Below, piece by piece: positions 21,556 to 34,868 of a DNA stretch of 64,000 bases. This stretch comes from Sophora flavescens (lineage: Eukaryota > Streptophyta > Magnoliopsida > Fabales > Fabaceae). The stretch is from contig CM061063.1 in the NCBI GenBank assembly GCA_030762895.1, positions 101,020,210 to 101,084,209 of the forward strand. The letters are read 5' to 3'. Made by a program: the position numbers and the translations under genes. The first letter of the stretch is position 1; the number at the start of each line of letters is the position of its first letter. The notes under the pieces are model-generated. The model was not told the DNA's origin. It worked only from the letters and a program-made list of their open reading frames with translations, and made no database searches.

Positions 21556-24500
21556 TTAAGCAGACTTAGCAACTTCCTCATTCCCAGTTTCTGGATGAGT
21601 AGGTTCAGCAATGAAATCTGGTTCTTCTATTATGATTTCTTCCTCAGTATGCTCTGTAGGAGGAGATGGAGGTGGAGATGATGCAATAATGAGTACAAGA
21701 GGAGGCAGTTCCTTTGCCCGGTGGACATGGTCTTCTTCATACACAAGACCGAGGACAGGAATACCAATAATGTCCTTGTAGATGTAGAATATGGCATTTG
21801 ACAGATCACATTTGCCTCTTACCTTAGGAATTTTTCTCTTCTCTTCATTGCTTGGACTAGAGGAAGAGGCTTCCTTAGCACAGTCCAGCATGTGATTTGC
21901 CCAAATGCAAAAGGCAGAATCTTGATCAATATCTTCAACTGGTTGTGATAACCAGAAATTAATCATATTCTGATCATACGATTCAACAGCATCATGATTA
22001 AGAAAGCAGGAAATGTCTTCTGGCTTCTTTGCAATGCTCCTCTGCTTCTTCAAATCCTTGTCTTTGTTTAGATCAATCATAGGTAGTCTAGGAACAAACA
22101 TGAGGGGTATGACACCAATCTTTGTTTCCTTCTTGGTATGAAACAGCCAAGTTGGAGGGACAAAGATTGCAGCCCTAACATACCTAGGCAATTCAAATTC
22201 ATTCTTCAAAAAGGCATACATGAGGTGATCCACGATACTCACAACTCTGCCATAGATGCTTGGGTGTCTGAATGTCTCCCAAGAAGTTTTGTTGTCCATG
22301 ATAAAAGGAATATGTCTGTAGGATCTTGACCTTTTGTAGATGACATTGGTCAGATCTTTCTTTGTTGGATCCTTAGACCAGTCAGAGAAGATATGCCTTT
22401 TGACACCATCAGTGAATGGCTTGAAGGGTGGGGATTTTATGAGGTTTGGGTAGATTTTTCTAGGTGGGAATTTTTCTGTGGAAGATGAATTAGGGCAGGT
22501 CCAATATGGTTGTGCAGAGTGGACGGAAGAGGTCTGGTGATGTTTGGTACATATGGTATGGGTACATAATCAGGTTGAGGTATGGTCTCGGGTTCATATT
22601 CATACTCAGGTCGGGGATAGAAGGGTCTTGTTGCAACTGGTTCTGGTTTATGTTGGTGATAAAGGATTTTCCAGTTCCTCTTTATGTAACACCCCTCTTG
22701 GGCATTACTTGTAAACACGTGTGGGTCGAAAATTTATTACTTTAGGTCATAAAACTTGGGAATAAAATTTGTTAAATGCAGTTACGGGAAAATTTAACTT
22801 GTTTTAAAATAGTAACACCACATTTCCTTTATCATTGTATATATTCTGGTCATATATACCATTTGTCATATGACTCAAACCCTAAGCCGTGACCGGTGCA
22901 CAAGCTTACCAACCTAGCCTGGCAGCCTATTTATTTTAGAAATGCACTTGAATAAAAAGCTAGAATATTTTTACAAAAATTTCGACAGAGTCTTCTCTGT
23001 AATTCCAACTTCCTAGAATAAAAACACCTGTTGAAATATTTCTATTTTCATCCCAGAAGTTACAGTCATACAAAAAAACATCAACACGGTATTTTTCTGA
23101 AAATATTTACATAAACACACTATACCTGACCAAAATGAAAGATTTTAATTTTTTCCTCCAAAAGAAAGGCTCTCCGAGCCATTTACATTCCACCAAAATA
23201 AAGGCTCTCCGAGCCATAAACATAATACTAACATTAATCAATGTCATCTCACAACCTAAGCTGGTCGTTCTAAAAGATATTCATGGGTAAGACCCTTATG
23301 GTTCTCACCATTATACCTGACATTATACTTCTTCCAGGATTGAGAATAATATCCCTGAGCAAAATTGGAAACCTTTTCTCCATCTTCTGTACTCGTGTAC
23401 CAAGGTACAACAGCGAAACCAGAAAAACATATACATGCAAGGGTGAGATACCAATATATGGATTTAAACATGATAACTACATGCACGACTCTCAAATACC
23501 ATTTAACATGAATATTCAAAGATAAACAATATATTTATCAAAGGGTTTCATACCCGATAGTCGTAACCGTTTTAAAAACCATGACACTTCAATATTTATC
23601 AACTAACTTTGATACCTAATCTCCGGAGCTCCAACCAAAAAATAAATGAGCTGATCAGGCTCCAATTGCCAAATAAGACAGAATCAATGCCAGATATGGC
23701 AAAGTTCAAATAACCATTCCACAATCCAAAACGAGGCAAAGTGGTGACTACATATAGCACATGGTTTTCGTGGTCATATATCCATCAAGGCACAGTGATG
23801 CAACCGTCATGAATACTTGCCATCAAGCATTCAAGTCCTATACAAAGGCACGTCTGCCCTGAAATGCATGTAAAATGTTTTGTTCTCGTTGTTTTCTTTG
23901 TGTTCAATCTTTATGTGTCGGAGCAAAAAGTCTCACGACCAAATCACCATTTTAAACTTTTAAGTTTCATATCTCTTTCAAACCATAATTGACTCCAAGT
24001 CAAAAGTGTGCAAATCACGAAATCTGGATCGATGCACCAGTCTTAGATACGTAGATTTTAGTGCACAAAACCAAATATACGGTTTATAGGACATTTACTC
24101 CATAACTTCACCTTTCAGACCCCGAACCCATACCATAGAACATTAGAACTCCGACGTATAGGTTTGTTTAAACCATTTTCGTTCTGTGAAATACTAAACA
24201 AAACCAAAGTTTCCTCAACTTATCCAAGTTGACAAAAATAACTCGTTTACCGGAAATCCTTTTACGTTGGAAATTCGTTTCGTAAACTTGTCAAAAATCC
24301 CTTAAAACTCATTTTGTTCAAAACTCATTAATTTGAACTTGGAAACCCCATTTGAGACAAATTCTCAGTATTACTCAATATTATCCTTTTTAAGAAATAC
24401 TTTCATAAATATTGGCGGAATTGTCCATCGTTTGCCGTTTTAAAACGTTTTTAGGTCAAAACATGACTTTCATAATAAAGTAATTTCTCCAACACTATAA

Positions 24501-27500
24501 TAAAATTATTTTTGAATTTGTTTGGAAAAGACAACGTAACTGACATATTTTCAAGATGTCGTCCTATTTACTCATAAATCACTCTTTTCTCCAAAACATC
24601 ATCAAGTATAAATACTTTCAATAATTTTCTTCCATAAATCAAATCCTTAAATTTCTCCTCAAGCTTTTTCAATGCTTTTATATTTAATTTAATTGAGCAC
24701 TGACCATTGGTAGGCTTCTCAGTCAATCAACCAACCAACCAACAGATAATCCATATATAGCAGATATCTATACATCACAGTTTAATCATGCTTTCACAGA
24801 AAACATTAAAAACCACATAGCAGTCATATAACAACTTAATTTGATACCATAAATCACAACAGATAAACTCAAATACGACACACAAATAACATGCAGTTAC
24901 CGAAAATCCCTCAAGCAATCTCCCCTTACCTATAGCATAAGAACTAAAGATCAGTCCTTTGACGTCCCAACATTTTGTTTCCTTCACAACGAAGTAGCAT
25001 CAGATTATGCCTTAACTGGCACCCTGACATGACACTCCTGATTACTCTGACACTTTTCCACGCACTTGGAAAACTCCGAAACAGCTCCAACCTTTTACCC
25101 TCTTCTCCTTCAACTATGACAGTCACATACACATAGATGGAAAATCGACCATCATAAAAACCAATATCCAACACAATACAAATCAGAACTTATCATCCCA
25201 AAATATATGTTTATACAACTTCAATAATTAATTCAACTAAGGAAACAATATTGGTTTTTCACTTAAAAACCGATTGGGGTATTAGAGTTCACTAGGAATT
25301 TGGGAAAAACCAATTTTGATCAAAGAAATATGAAATTAGACTAGGGAATCATAAATTAATAACTCTAATTACATTAAAACATAATAAAACCGAGAACTCA
25401 ACATGATTTGACATTAGGTTTCAAATTGGGAAATTAAGGTTCTAAACAAAATTGGGGAAAATCTGATTTGGTTATAGTATCATGAAATTGAACTTAGAAA
25501 TCATCAATCAAGAGCCTTAATTACACTAAAACAATCAATTTCATGATTAGAGAAAAATGAGAATTTAGGGTTTTGAGTGAAATTGGGGGAATCCGAATTT
25601 AAAGAGGATTTGAGCAATTATCATAGGGAATTTGAAATTGACATACCCAATTTGCATTATATACCATCAATTTGGGGATTTATGATCCAATTTCGAAATG
25701 AGGGTTAGGGTTCCAAAAATTGGGGTTTTGAATTATGGACAAGGAAAGATGAAATCCACTCACCTAAGATGAGGAAGAAGCACGCGGTGGTGCTGTGATG
25801 GACTTGCGGCGGTGGCGGCAGCAACGCATCATAGCTCCGTTCTACAGCAACCATAACCAAACAAGAAGAGCTAAGCTTCTTAGAAGAAAGGAAGAGAGTT
25901 TAAAACACAAAAGGATAGTGGAACCACCAAGAAAGGGCGGCGGTTCGGACTTATCGTGGTGGGGATGCCGTTTCGCGGCGACGGAGGGCGTACCGGAACT
26001 AGCAGGGATGCGCGCACTGATTCGCGACTGTCGGTGATGCTCCCAGGGGCGGCATGCTCGGCTTGTGACGGTGGCTTGACGGGGCTGCTACTCTTGGACC
26101 ATGGCTGGATTTTGAGAGGAGGAGGAAGAAAAGTTGAACTGAAGTGAGGTGAGGAGAAATGGTTTATGATATGTGAAGGTTGAAGAAGGTAAGGAAAGAA
26201 AGAAAATATTGAGGAAAGGGTATCGTACGTGTGACCAAAGAAAGGAAGAGAGATTTATTTTTCTTTTTCTTTTATTTAAGGTAGATACAAAATAAAAATG
26301 AGTGGTTAATATTGAGGCTAAAAATAAACATGTTTTTGGCTTTTTGATTTTAAAAAAATAATGGTTGACAATTATATACTTTCAAAATTTAAATTAGAGT
26401 CAAATATGAAAATAATTTTCCTTAAATCATAACATTTAAAATATTTTTGTAAACAAATACTACTAGTGAATAACATAATATTATTGTCTAGTAATCGTGC
26501 CTACATTGACATAAGACAGTATTAACACACTCAAAAATAAATTTTAAATGAGTAATTAAAATTACTCAAACCAAATCACATAAAAATAAACAAAAAATTA
26601 AACATATACACATATTTACTATTATTGAAGAATAGTAAAAATCAGGGTGTTACACTTTACTTTGGCCCAGTTTTCAGATTGGCCATCATAAAGAACAGAG
26701 GGGTTAGTATATGGAAATTTTGTCTTTTGGGTTTTGGGAAAGGGTGCACCAAGGATAATTCCATCATCTGGTTGGTTGAACCAAGGGTCTTTTTCATGTA
26801 TAATGGGTGGGAAATGTGGTCTTTCTGGTGAGGCTGTTTGTGGTTAGTTAGGGGGAGTTCTTTGTGGTGATGGAAGAGTGGGAAACATCATTCAAGGTTT
26901 CAGTTTGGTTCATAGTAGCAGGTGCAGAATCATCATCTACTCTATCCTCAAGGCTAGATACTAAGGCATCTACTGCTAATTTTACAGGGTCATTAGCAGG
27001 AAGAGTTACCTCAAAAGTCATAACAGTCTTAGCTTTCCTTGGAGGTTACCTTCTGGGTTGTATGGGAATAGGGACATTAGCAACACCAGCAGTAGCAGCA
27101 GTCCTCTGTTTCTTCAAAACAAAACTGATGGGGACCCTGTCCTCATAATCCTCATCATCATTGAAGGACATAATTACATTCCTTGTTCTTTTGAGTAGGT
27201 GCAGGTTGAGGAGCAACAGCTGATGGTTCTCTAATTACAATCCCACTAGCAGTAGGCCTTTTAGGCATATGTTTCCTTGCTGCAGTGGTTTTCATTTTAA
27301 CTACCTTTTCAGTCCAAGAACTTCAGCATTGTTTTACTCAACCATTTCTTCTTTGATCTTTATCATTTCTCTAGTCTTGGCCAAGGCAGCAACAGTATCA
27401 GTACTCAGATTATTGTTGGCAATATTCATTTTACCAAAATCAGCAGCAGACATTGGCTTCTCAGTCAATATTCTTGCTTGCTTTTCAGGGGACCTAGCAG

Positions 27501-28152
27501 CAATGAAATCATATATCCCTTGTGACTTGATATTTTTTTATATAGAAGATGGCAGTAAGGAAGTACAGAGAGCTTCTTCCTATGAACAGCAGCATCCCTG
27601 AATCTTCCAAAGAGAATTCTGGGTAAGTTTATCTTAGTCTCAGTGATGAGCTGACAGAGACAAAATTTGTGCAAGACTGATAAGTTGTCCTTGGAGCCAA
27701 TTTTGTGTAGCACCACCTTGTTCAACAACTGATGAAGGATGCGAACCAGATCCTTCATTTCTACTGATTTCTAGGAATGAGTTCTTACTATGTCTTCTTT
27801 TATCAAAAAGGCAGCAATAACTTCTGAACCACCAAGATCCGTCTCCCATGTCTCAGTAAAGACCACTCCTTTCTGAGCGCAGATGATGGCATCAGAGATG
27901 GTTTTCTGTGAAACCACTATTCTTTTCCCCAAAATGGTGGCGAAGAATTCTCTATCACAGACTTGAAGACCTCTCCATAAATCCTTGATCAGATTAGGGA
28001 AAATGGAGACTTTCTCCATGAAGAGTCCTCCCTAGTCAGTTGCATTCATTCTTGCTAATATTTAGGTTATACTCCTCCAAGATTCCGAAGTTGAAATGAT
28101 GCTCAATAGCAACATTCAACTTGTCCACATTAATAGTTGAAGAAGAAGCCAT
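21556..28152 (-). pseudogene. Env-like ORF of the SIRE1-like element, split by a 4-kb insertion
   Basis: An ATG at 28152 opens MASSSTINVDKLNVAIEHHF, followed by a stop and frame change. The next segment (28019 downward) contains LIKDLWRGLQVCDREFF and AIICAQKGVVF; another lies at 27758-27465. The 22,685-26,654 insertion interrupts it. On the far side a Pro/Tyr-rich stretch (22684-22437) and a 247-codon frame (22299-21556) with RYVRAAIFVPPTWLF and a Glu/Pro-rich tail complete it. In the SIRE lineage this extra frame lies after pol and has been proposed to be envelope-like; its function is unproven. I see no clear signal peptide or transmembrane helix, so the env label is by position and lineage only. 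Confidence 0.7.
22685..26654. mobile_element. Large solo-LTR-like insertion C1 (3970 bp) with CTTTA duplication
   Basis: Starts TGTAACACCCC and ends GGGTGTTACA, with CTTTA at 22680-22684 and 26655-26659. It holds no gag or pol. It shares several phrases, in the same order, with 34869-39190: GGTGAGATACCAATATATGG, GCATG...TTTTGTTCTC, GCACTGACCA, and CCCTCAAGCAATCTCCCCTTACC. TG...CA ends, a 5-bp duplication and lack of coding suggest a solo LTR of a long-LTR gypsy family (chromovirus Tekay/Del-like or Ogre-like). A GC-rich patch at 25785-26110 yields spurious open frames. Confidence 0.75.
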
Positions 28153-28799
28153 TGTTGAAGATTGAAGGTTAAGGTTTTGAAGCAGAAAGCAGAGAGTTCA
28201 AGAGAGAGTTCAGAGATGAAGGGCAGCAAAAGGTTTCAAAGTGGGAAGAGACTTGCTTAAAAAGGTTTTGAATTTCATAGGTTTTTCTTTTGGAAATAAA
28301 TGAAAAAGAAAATATTTGACAAGACATGTCATAAAGGATAAAACGGTGTTGGTATTTTGAAACTAGAAAAAGGTCATGATGGGATTGATGGAAGTAACTG
28401 ACTTGGCATTAGAGAATATAGGATAAATTTGTCTTTGAGACAAAATAAATGCAATTAATAAATATGTGTATGGACGGGTCCAAGCAAAAAGCAAGCAAGT
28501 ATGGACGTGGCATGAAATGAACGCACACTTTAATCATGCAATGGACTTGAAATGCTTTAGACACACATACATCAACAACAAAATTCTCAAGACTGGACGA
28601 CATAATCAATCCACACATAGCATATTAAGATGTTTTCTAATAAAAATAAATATGTCCTCAGCAAGAGGTTTAGTAAGGATATCTACCCATTGATGGTTAG
28701 TATCTACAAATTATATATCAAAAACATCTTTTACACATAATCCCTTATAAAATGATGTTTAATCTCTATATGTTTAGCTCTAGAATGCAATATTGGATT
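28153..28799 (-). other. Spacer between pol and the env-like frame
   Basis: AT-rich region within the SIRE1-like element, after the RNase H end. No domain is recognised. It includes a TGGACGTGGCA phrase near 28502 similar to the LTR ACGT motifs. Confidence 0.45.
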
Positions 28800-30054
28800 T
28801 TTAGATAGATTAATTGTAGCAGTATTATCACACATAAGTGGAATACTACTTAAAAACACATTGTAGTCCTCCAATTGATGTTTGATCCATAGAAGTTGTG
28901 AGCATCAACTAGCAGCTGAAATATACTCAGCTTCAGCAGTTGATAAGGCAATGGTACTTTGTCTTTTTCTTGACCATGAGACAAGACTAGCTCCAATGAA
29001 GTGATATCCTCCACTGGTACTCTTTCTTTCAATTCTGTCTCCAGCATAGTCAGCATCACAGAAACCAACTAATCTGTAATCTTCATTTTTCTTAAAACAC
29101 AAACCTAGATTAGTAGTACCTTTCAAGTATCTAAATATTCTTTTAACTGCTGATAAATGAGAGTCTCTGGGATCAGATTGAAATCAAGCACATAAACATA
29201 CACTGGACATAATATCAGGTCTAGACACTGTAAGATATAGAAGAGATCCTATCATACCTCTATATACCTTTTGGTCTACCTTTTTCTTTTTATCATCTTT
29301 GTTCAGTATGGACGTGGGGTGCATAGGGGTATTCATTGGCTTGCAATCATCCATTTTGAACTTCTTCAGGAATTCCTTTGTATACTTAGTTTGATGGATG
29401 TACACCTCGTCCATAGTTTGCTTAACTTGAAGTCCAAGCAAGAATTTGAGTTCTCCCATCATGCTCATTTCAAACTCTTTCTGCATTAACTTAGAAAACT
29501 CTTTGCACAGAGATTCATTAGAAGCACCAAAAATAATGTCATCAACATATATTTGCACAACTATGAAATTATATTTAATGGACTTTCTAAACAAGGTTCT
29601 ATCAACCTTTCCTCTATTAAATCCATTTTCCATTAGAAATGAACTTAGCCTATCATACCAAGCTCTAGGTGCTTGTTTAAGGCTATATAAAGCTTTCTTA
29701 ATCTTATATACATGTTCAGGTTGGGTTTCACTCTCAAAACTCGGAGTTTGCATTACATATACTTCTTCATTAATAAAGCCATTCAGAAAAGCACTCTTAA
29801 TATCCATTTGAAAAAGCATTATGTTATGGTGTGCAGCAAAAGAAAGTAAAATCCTAATTGCTTCTAATCTAGCAATAGGTGCAAAAGTTTCAGTATAATC
29901 TATACATTCTTCTTGAGAATAACCTTGTGCAACAAGTCTTGCTTTGTTTCTTACCACCTTACCATTCTCGTCAAGTTTGTTTCTATAGACCCATTTTGTT
30001 CCAATAACTGATTTGTCCTTGGGCAAGGGTACCAAAGTCCACTTCTCTTAAACT
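28800..30054 (-). pseudogene. Reverse transcriptase and RNase H of the SIRE1-like element
   Basis: The reverse transcriptase runs from about 30035 to 29184 (283 codons open). It has IGTKWVYRNKLDENG at the start, RLVAQGYSQ, FQMDIKSAFLNG (first catalytic Asp), ALYGLKQAPRAWY-type ALYSLKQAPRAWYDR, and an intact YVDDIIFGA box. A stop near 29184 separates it from the RNase H part (29126 downward), with CDADYAGD, RKSTSGG, WSRKRQSTIALSTAEAEY and, beyond another stop, MCDNTATINLSKNP and HIEIKHHFIRD. The polymerase itself is well preserved. It would copy the element RNA inside the particle. Confidence 0.9.
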
Positions 30055-30241
30055 GATCCAGTTCTTCTTACATAACTAGAATCCAGCCATCGTCCAGCAG
30101 AGTCTCGTCTGTCTTTGGTTCCAACTCAGAGACTAGTGCAGAACCTTCCTGTTTTCTGCAAGTTGATTTGTTTTTTAGCCTATCATTGGGGTTTCCAATG
30201 ATTTGATCCTGTGGATGATAATTTTTTAAGTATCATGACCT

Positions 30242-31500
30242 CTAAACAGTATCCTGTTGAGAAGTGGAAGTTTCTGGTTGTTGAGGAGGGTCGTCCACTT
30301 GATCATCAGCTTTTACTTCTGTTGTATCTCCTGAGATATTTAGATCAAGATCTGGAAAAGCATCATCTAGCTCTGATAATTTCTTATCAGGCTGCTTGTC
30401 ATCAAATTTGACATGAATACGTTCTACTACTAGAGTTCTAGAATTATAAACTCTAAAGCCTTTTGATGTTTCAGAATATCCTAACAGTATTCCATTATCT
30501 ATTTTTGCATCAAACTTACCTAGTTGATCTTTAGTATTCAATATATAACATTTACAACAAAAAGGATTAAAGTATGAAATGTTGGGTTTTCGTCCCTTCC
30601 ACAATTCATAAGGAGTTTTATTCAAGATAAGTTTTATGTATATTCTGTTCTGAATGTAGCAGACAATGTTAACAGCTTCAGCCCAAAATTGTCTAGGGAC
30701 AGAGTTGTCACTAAGCATAGTTCTAGCCATCTCTCTACCACACCATTTTGCTGTGGTGTTCTAGGTATTGAGAAATTGTGAAGAATACCACTTTCTTCAT
30801 AGAACTTATGAAATAGCTCATTTTCAAACTCTCCCCCATGGTCACTTCTGATTGAAGTGATACACATGCCTTTTTCATTCTGTACACGTTTGAAGAATAT
30901 GAAAAGACCTTGAAAGACTTATCCTTGTGAGCTAGGAACATAACCCATGTCCATCTAGTGTAGTCGTCTACAATGATCAGACCATACTTCTTACTACTGA
31001 CAGAAGCAGTCCTTGTTGGACCAAAAAGATCAAGGTTTAACAATTTTAGTGGTCTATTGGTACTAACAACATTCTTAGATTCAAAAGAACCCTTGACTTG
31101 TTTTCCATTTTTACATGCATCATAGAGAGCATCAAATTTGTACTTAAGGTTTGGTAGCCTTCTCACGAGGTTATGCTTATTTAGCTCTGAGATTAATCTC
31201 AAGCTTGCATGACCTAGCCATTTGTGCCAAATCCATCGCTCATCTTCAATGGACACTACACATGAGGCACTTTGATTTGAGAGGTCCTGCAAGTCAATCT
31301 TATACAGATTGTTTTGCCTCTTAGCAGTGAATAAAAGTGATTCATCATTTTTCTTGACATTACACATGTTCTTATCAAAATAAACAGCACATCCACTGTC
31401 ACATAATTGACTTATGCTCAGCAGATTATGTTTTAAGCCATTTACCAAGAGAACATTATCAATGGACGAAAAATGATGTTTACCAATTTTACTTATACAA
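30242..31500 (-). pseudogene. GAG-pre-integrase and integrase of the SIRE1-like element
   Basis: 31448-30735 holds LKHNLLSISQLCD and the HHCC zinc region: WHKWLGHASLRLI supplies both His residues. In the Cys pair the first position is Tyr (LYDAC, about 31130) where Cys is expected. The catalytic core follows with LDLFGP (first Asp) and VDDYTRWTWV (second Asp). A frameshift near 30900 precedes SDHGGEFEN (Glu) in the 30867-30634 frame, and a further shift leads to the C-terminal part (30730-30242). At least two frame breaks exclude a functional integrase. Confidence 0.85.
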
Positions 31501-31835
31501 ATGATCTTCTCTTTCTAGTTTCCTCCAAATGTAACCCAGCCACCATCTTTGTGTCTAAGGTCTTGGAACATACACTTTTCTCTGTCATGTGACGTGAGCA
31601 CCGACTGTCCAAGTACCAAGATGTTTGTTTCTTTCCTGTTTTTAAGCAAATCTGCAACAGGTATTATCTTATCTTGAGATACCTAAACCGATTTGGGTCC
31701 TTTCTTTTTAGTGGTCACTAGACGAGAATGTTTAGCATGTTTATTATGTATGCATATAGAAGTAACATGCCCACTTTTTCCACACACTTTGTAAAAGGTG
31801 TTGGACGGGTCTGACTTAGTTTTAGCATGTTTAGC
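31501..31835 (-). pseudogene. Protease region of the SIRE1-like element
   Basis: In one minus-strand frame near 31620-31585 the active-site context WYLDSRCSRHMT is readable, typical of copia proteases in legumes. Upstream (toward 31800) a second zinc-knuckle-like segment with VCGKSGHVTSICI lies in a broken frame. Stops and frameshifts separate these from gag and integrase. Confidence 0.7.
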
Positions 31836-33392
31836 TCAAGCTTTTGAAGCTCTATGCTGTGTATGTGGTTTTGACCTTTTGTGAGATGCTTCATGCTTCT
31901 CCGTGTCATAACCAAGGCCAGATTTATCATGAGGTGACCTAGAATACCTTAAAATGAGGCTGAGCTTATCTGAGCCACCTACAAACTTTGACAGAGTGTC
32001 TGTCAAATACATCACATCTTGTTTTAGTTTTGCAAGATCACAAGAAACATTAGGCTCACACTCGAGTTTGTCAGTTAGACTGACATTCTCTAATTTTAGT
32101 TTGTCATTTTCATCTTTAAGGCTTTGTTTTTCCATGCAAACTTTATCATATTCTTTTGATAGTTTTGTAAACTTTTTTCTGAGACTTTTATACTCATGAG
32201 ACAATATGCACGAATCATGCAACAATTCATCAAATGCATTTTGAAGAGTGGACGGGTCAGAGTCCATTACATCAGCATCAGGGTATTCACTTTCGGATGA
32301 CGTGTCAGCCATGAGACAGATATTTGCCTCTTCTTCAGCTTCATCTTCTTCATCAGATGAGGATAGAACCAGATCCTCCCAAGTAGCCATCAAACCCTTC
32401 TTCTTTTTGAAGAACTTCTTTTTGTCCTTAAGATCAGGGAAATCAGCTTTGAAATGAACAGACTTCTTACATTCAAAGCACAAGGGTGGACCTTTTTCCT
32501 TGGAGTCCGACTTCTCCTTGGAAAACTTTTTGTAGAACTGCTTCCTCCTGAAGCCACCTTTCTTTCTCCATATGTGTTGAATCTTTCTGGAGATGAAAGA
32601 TAGTTCATCTTTATCTGATCCTTCATCATTATCTGAAGTTCCAGCATCATCTGAAGATTCAGCAGCTTTGAGAACTTTTGATGAACTCGCTTTCTTTGCC
32701 TTTAGGGCAATAGACTTTCCTTTTCTGGAGTTGTCTTCTTCATTCAGTTCAAGTTCATGAACCTCGAGAGATCCAAGAAGCTCTTCTAGAGAAAGATTAT
32801 TCATGTTCTTAGCTTCCTGGATAGCAGTAACATTGGGTCTCCATTGCTTGGATAAACTTCTCATAATCTTTCTAACATGGTCTCTATTTTCGTATGTTTT
32901 TCCGAGAGATCTGAGACTGTTGGTGATAGTTTGAAATCTTCTAAACATCTGATCTATTGATTCATGATCAACCATTTTAAATAGTTCATACCGGTGAACC
33001 AACATGCTTATCTTTGATTCCTTTACTTGAGATGACCCTTCACGAGCTAGGGCAAGAGTATCCCAGATTTTCTTAGCAGTATTGCAGCTATGAACCTTAT
33101 CATGCTCAGATCTAGTAATAGCACACATGAGATAGTGCTTAGCTTTTAGATTGAGCTGATGTTGATTTTTCTACTCTTGAGTCCATTGGGCTCTAAGGAC
33201 AACAGCTCCAGCTTCACCTCTTGGCTCTGTGTAGCCGGTTTCAATCAGCTCCCAAATATCTACGTTATGTGCATCCAAGAAGGCCACCATCCTCTTCTTC
33301 CAGTAATCATAATCAGTTCTAACAAAGAGAGGATGTCTGTTGATAGCTTGTCCTTCTGCATCCATGGTTGTCGGATCGTACTTCCTCGACAC
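31836..33392 (-). pseudogene. Gag of the SIRE1-like element
   Basis: The first 73 codons (33392-33171) end in a TAG. The same frame then continues to 31836 (430 codons from the next ATG). It shows the copia UBN2 gag pattern: DYDYWKKRM, then AKKIWDTLALAREGS, FQTITNSLRSLG and LSLEELLGSLEVHE. A basic stretch precedes a zinc knuckle whose last Cys is Phe (CFEC...HFKADF, near 32450), followed by acidic and coiled-coil-like segments. The knuckle defect and the nonsense codon argue against function. Confidence 0.88.
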
Positions 33393-33423
33393 TTGTTAGA
33401 TGCTCAGCCCTTTTGAGGTTGAG

Positions 33424-33435
33424 CTCTGATACCAA
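33424..33435 (-). other. Primer-binding site, initiator tRNA-Met type
   Basis: The minus strand reads TGGTATCAGAGC immediately inside the 5' LTR (one or two bases away). This is complementary to the 3' end of plant initiator tRNA-Met and is standard for Ty1/copia elements. Confidence 0.92.
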
Positions 33436-34868
33436 CTGAAGTTGACACAGGCAAACACAAGAAGGAGGGTTGAATTGTGTTTGTTAATAATTTTCGAAAA
33501 ACAACCTTTTCGAAACTTATTTTCTCACACAAGGAAAATAAGGCAGATGTATACACAGAAAAAGATCTTTTAAAAGCTTAACAAAATCAAGTTCAAATCC
33601 CCACAGTCAGTGTCAACAAATAAAACTGAAGAGATAAGGGATTAGAAGATTCAGGCAAGTGTTTTATCATGGTTCACTCTCTTCCAACCAAGAGCTACGT
33701 CTAGTCCTTTCAACTTGAAGGTTTTACTCTCTAGTTCTCCAAATATATTACAACAAGTATTCAACACCTCTCCAGGCTACAAGTATTCCTTTCTTACCAA
33801 GCCTCTTCAAGCTCTAATTCTAACAAAGAGATTGTTTGCCTTTGATCTTCTAACTCACTATGTGTGAAGATGTGAAAGATTTAGATCGGTTGAATATTAC
33901 AACAATATTCAAACTAAAGAATACAAACTTTTGCTCTTGGAAGAATGAAAGAATGAGAGATTGTAGATTGGCAAAAGTTCAGCACGCAAAAGTAGTTCTT
34001 CAGTGGTTAAGGTCTTGTATTTATAGTGACCTTCTTCTTCACTTGAAAAACTTCAACGGTTGTTTTTAATATTCCCGTTTAGAGATAGCATTAAATGCAT
34101 AATATCCGCTGTGACTGATAGCTTGATCGTGGCCATTGTGAAATGTACTCTTGGTTATCACCTTTGCACAAAATGGAGTGTCACAGTTCTGAGCAATTGC
34201 AACTTGAAAATTGTCCTTCCTCCTTTGTGAAAATTCCAGCTATTCCAGCAAAAAAGGTGACAGGGTACATATCGTTTTGCATTTCCCCATTGTACTGTGT
34301 TGCTTTTGGCATTTCCTTGATGGTACTATGTTTCTTTCACAAAGAAACAAGGCAGATAAAACAAATAGGAATGACCAACATTTGTTTGAAATAAATATCA
34401 ACCATTTGAAATAAATATTTCTTTGTGGTTGAGGTAGCATTCACTTAGCTAGACGGGACATATGAAAACTTAAAACAAAAAGAGCTCGTCTACTTAAAAT
34501 CTGCATCTACTAGCTCATGGGTGAACCCAAGTCTATGGACTTGCAGTTTTATTTTCGCTTGTCCACTGACGTGCCATATCCACTCATCTATCATCAAGTT
34601 TTTGGACTTGCTATATTTCAGTGATGTATTTTTGATCCTCGTCTACTGACGTGGCATTTGAGCTCGTCTACTCATTGAATCTAAAGTTCCCATCTACTGA
34701 GAGTATATTATTAATCGTCTACTCAAAAATAAAAAAAAATAAGAATTATACCAAATGTTTTGAGCAGCTCGTCTACATGAATGGACGCTGATTCACAAAC
34801 TAAGTCCAAGCAAATATAAGGAAACTTATTCAAGGTTTCCATAACTTATATATTTTTAACATTCCTGC

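Noticed and set aside
23256..23519. 87-codon minus-strand frame in insertion C1
   Set aside because: It lies in an element with no other coding sequence; the corresponding region of sister C2 is not open, so it is probably chance.
25795..26147. GC-rich open frames in insertion C1
   Set aside because: Simple GGCGGTGG-type repeats keep the frame open; no domain and no counterpart in C2.
33424..33435. tRNA gene fragment
   Set aside because: It is only the 12-nt tRNA-Met complement used as a primer site; no tRNA fold surrounds it. The same holds for 43679-43690 and for the tRNA-Asp site at 13245-13261.
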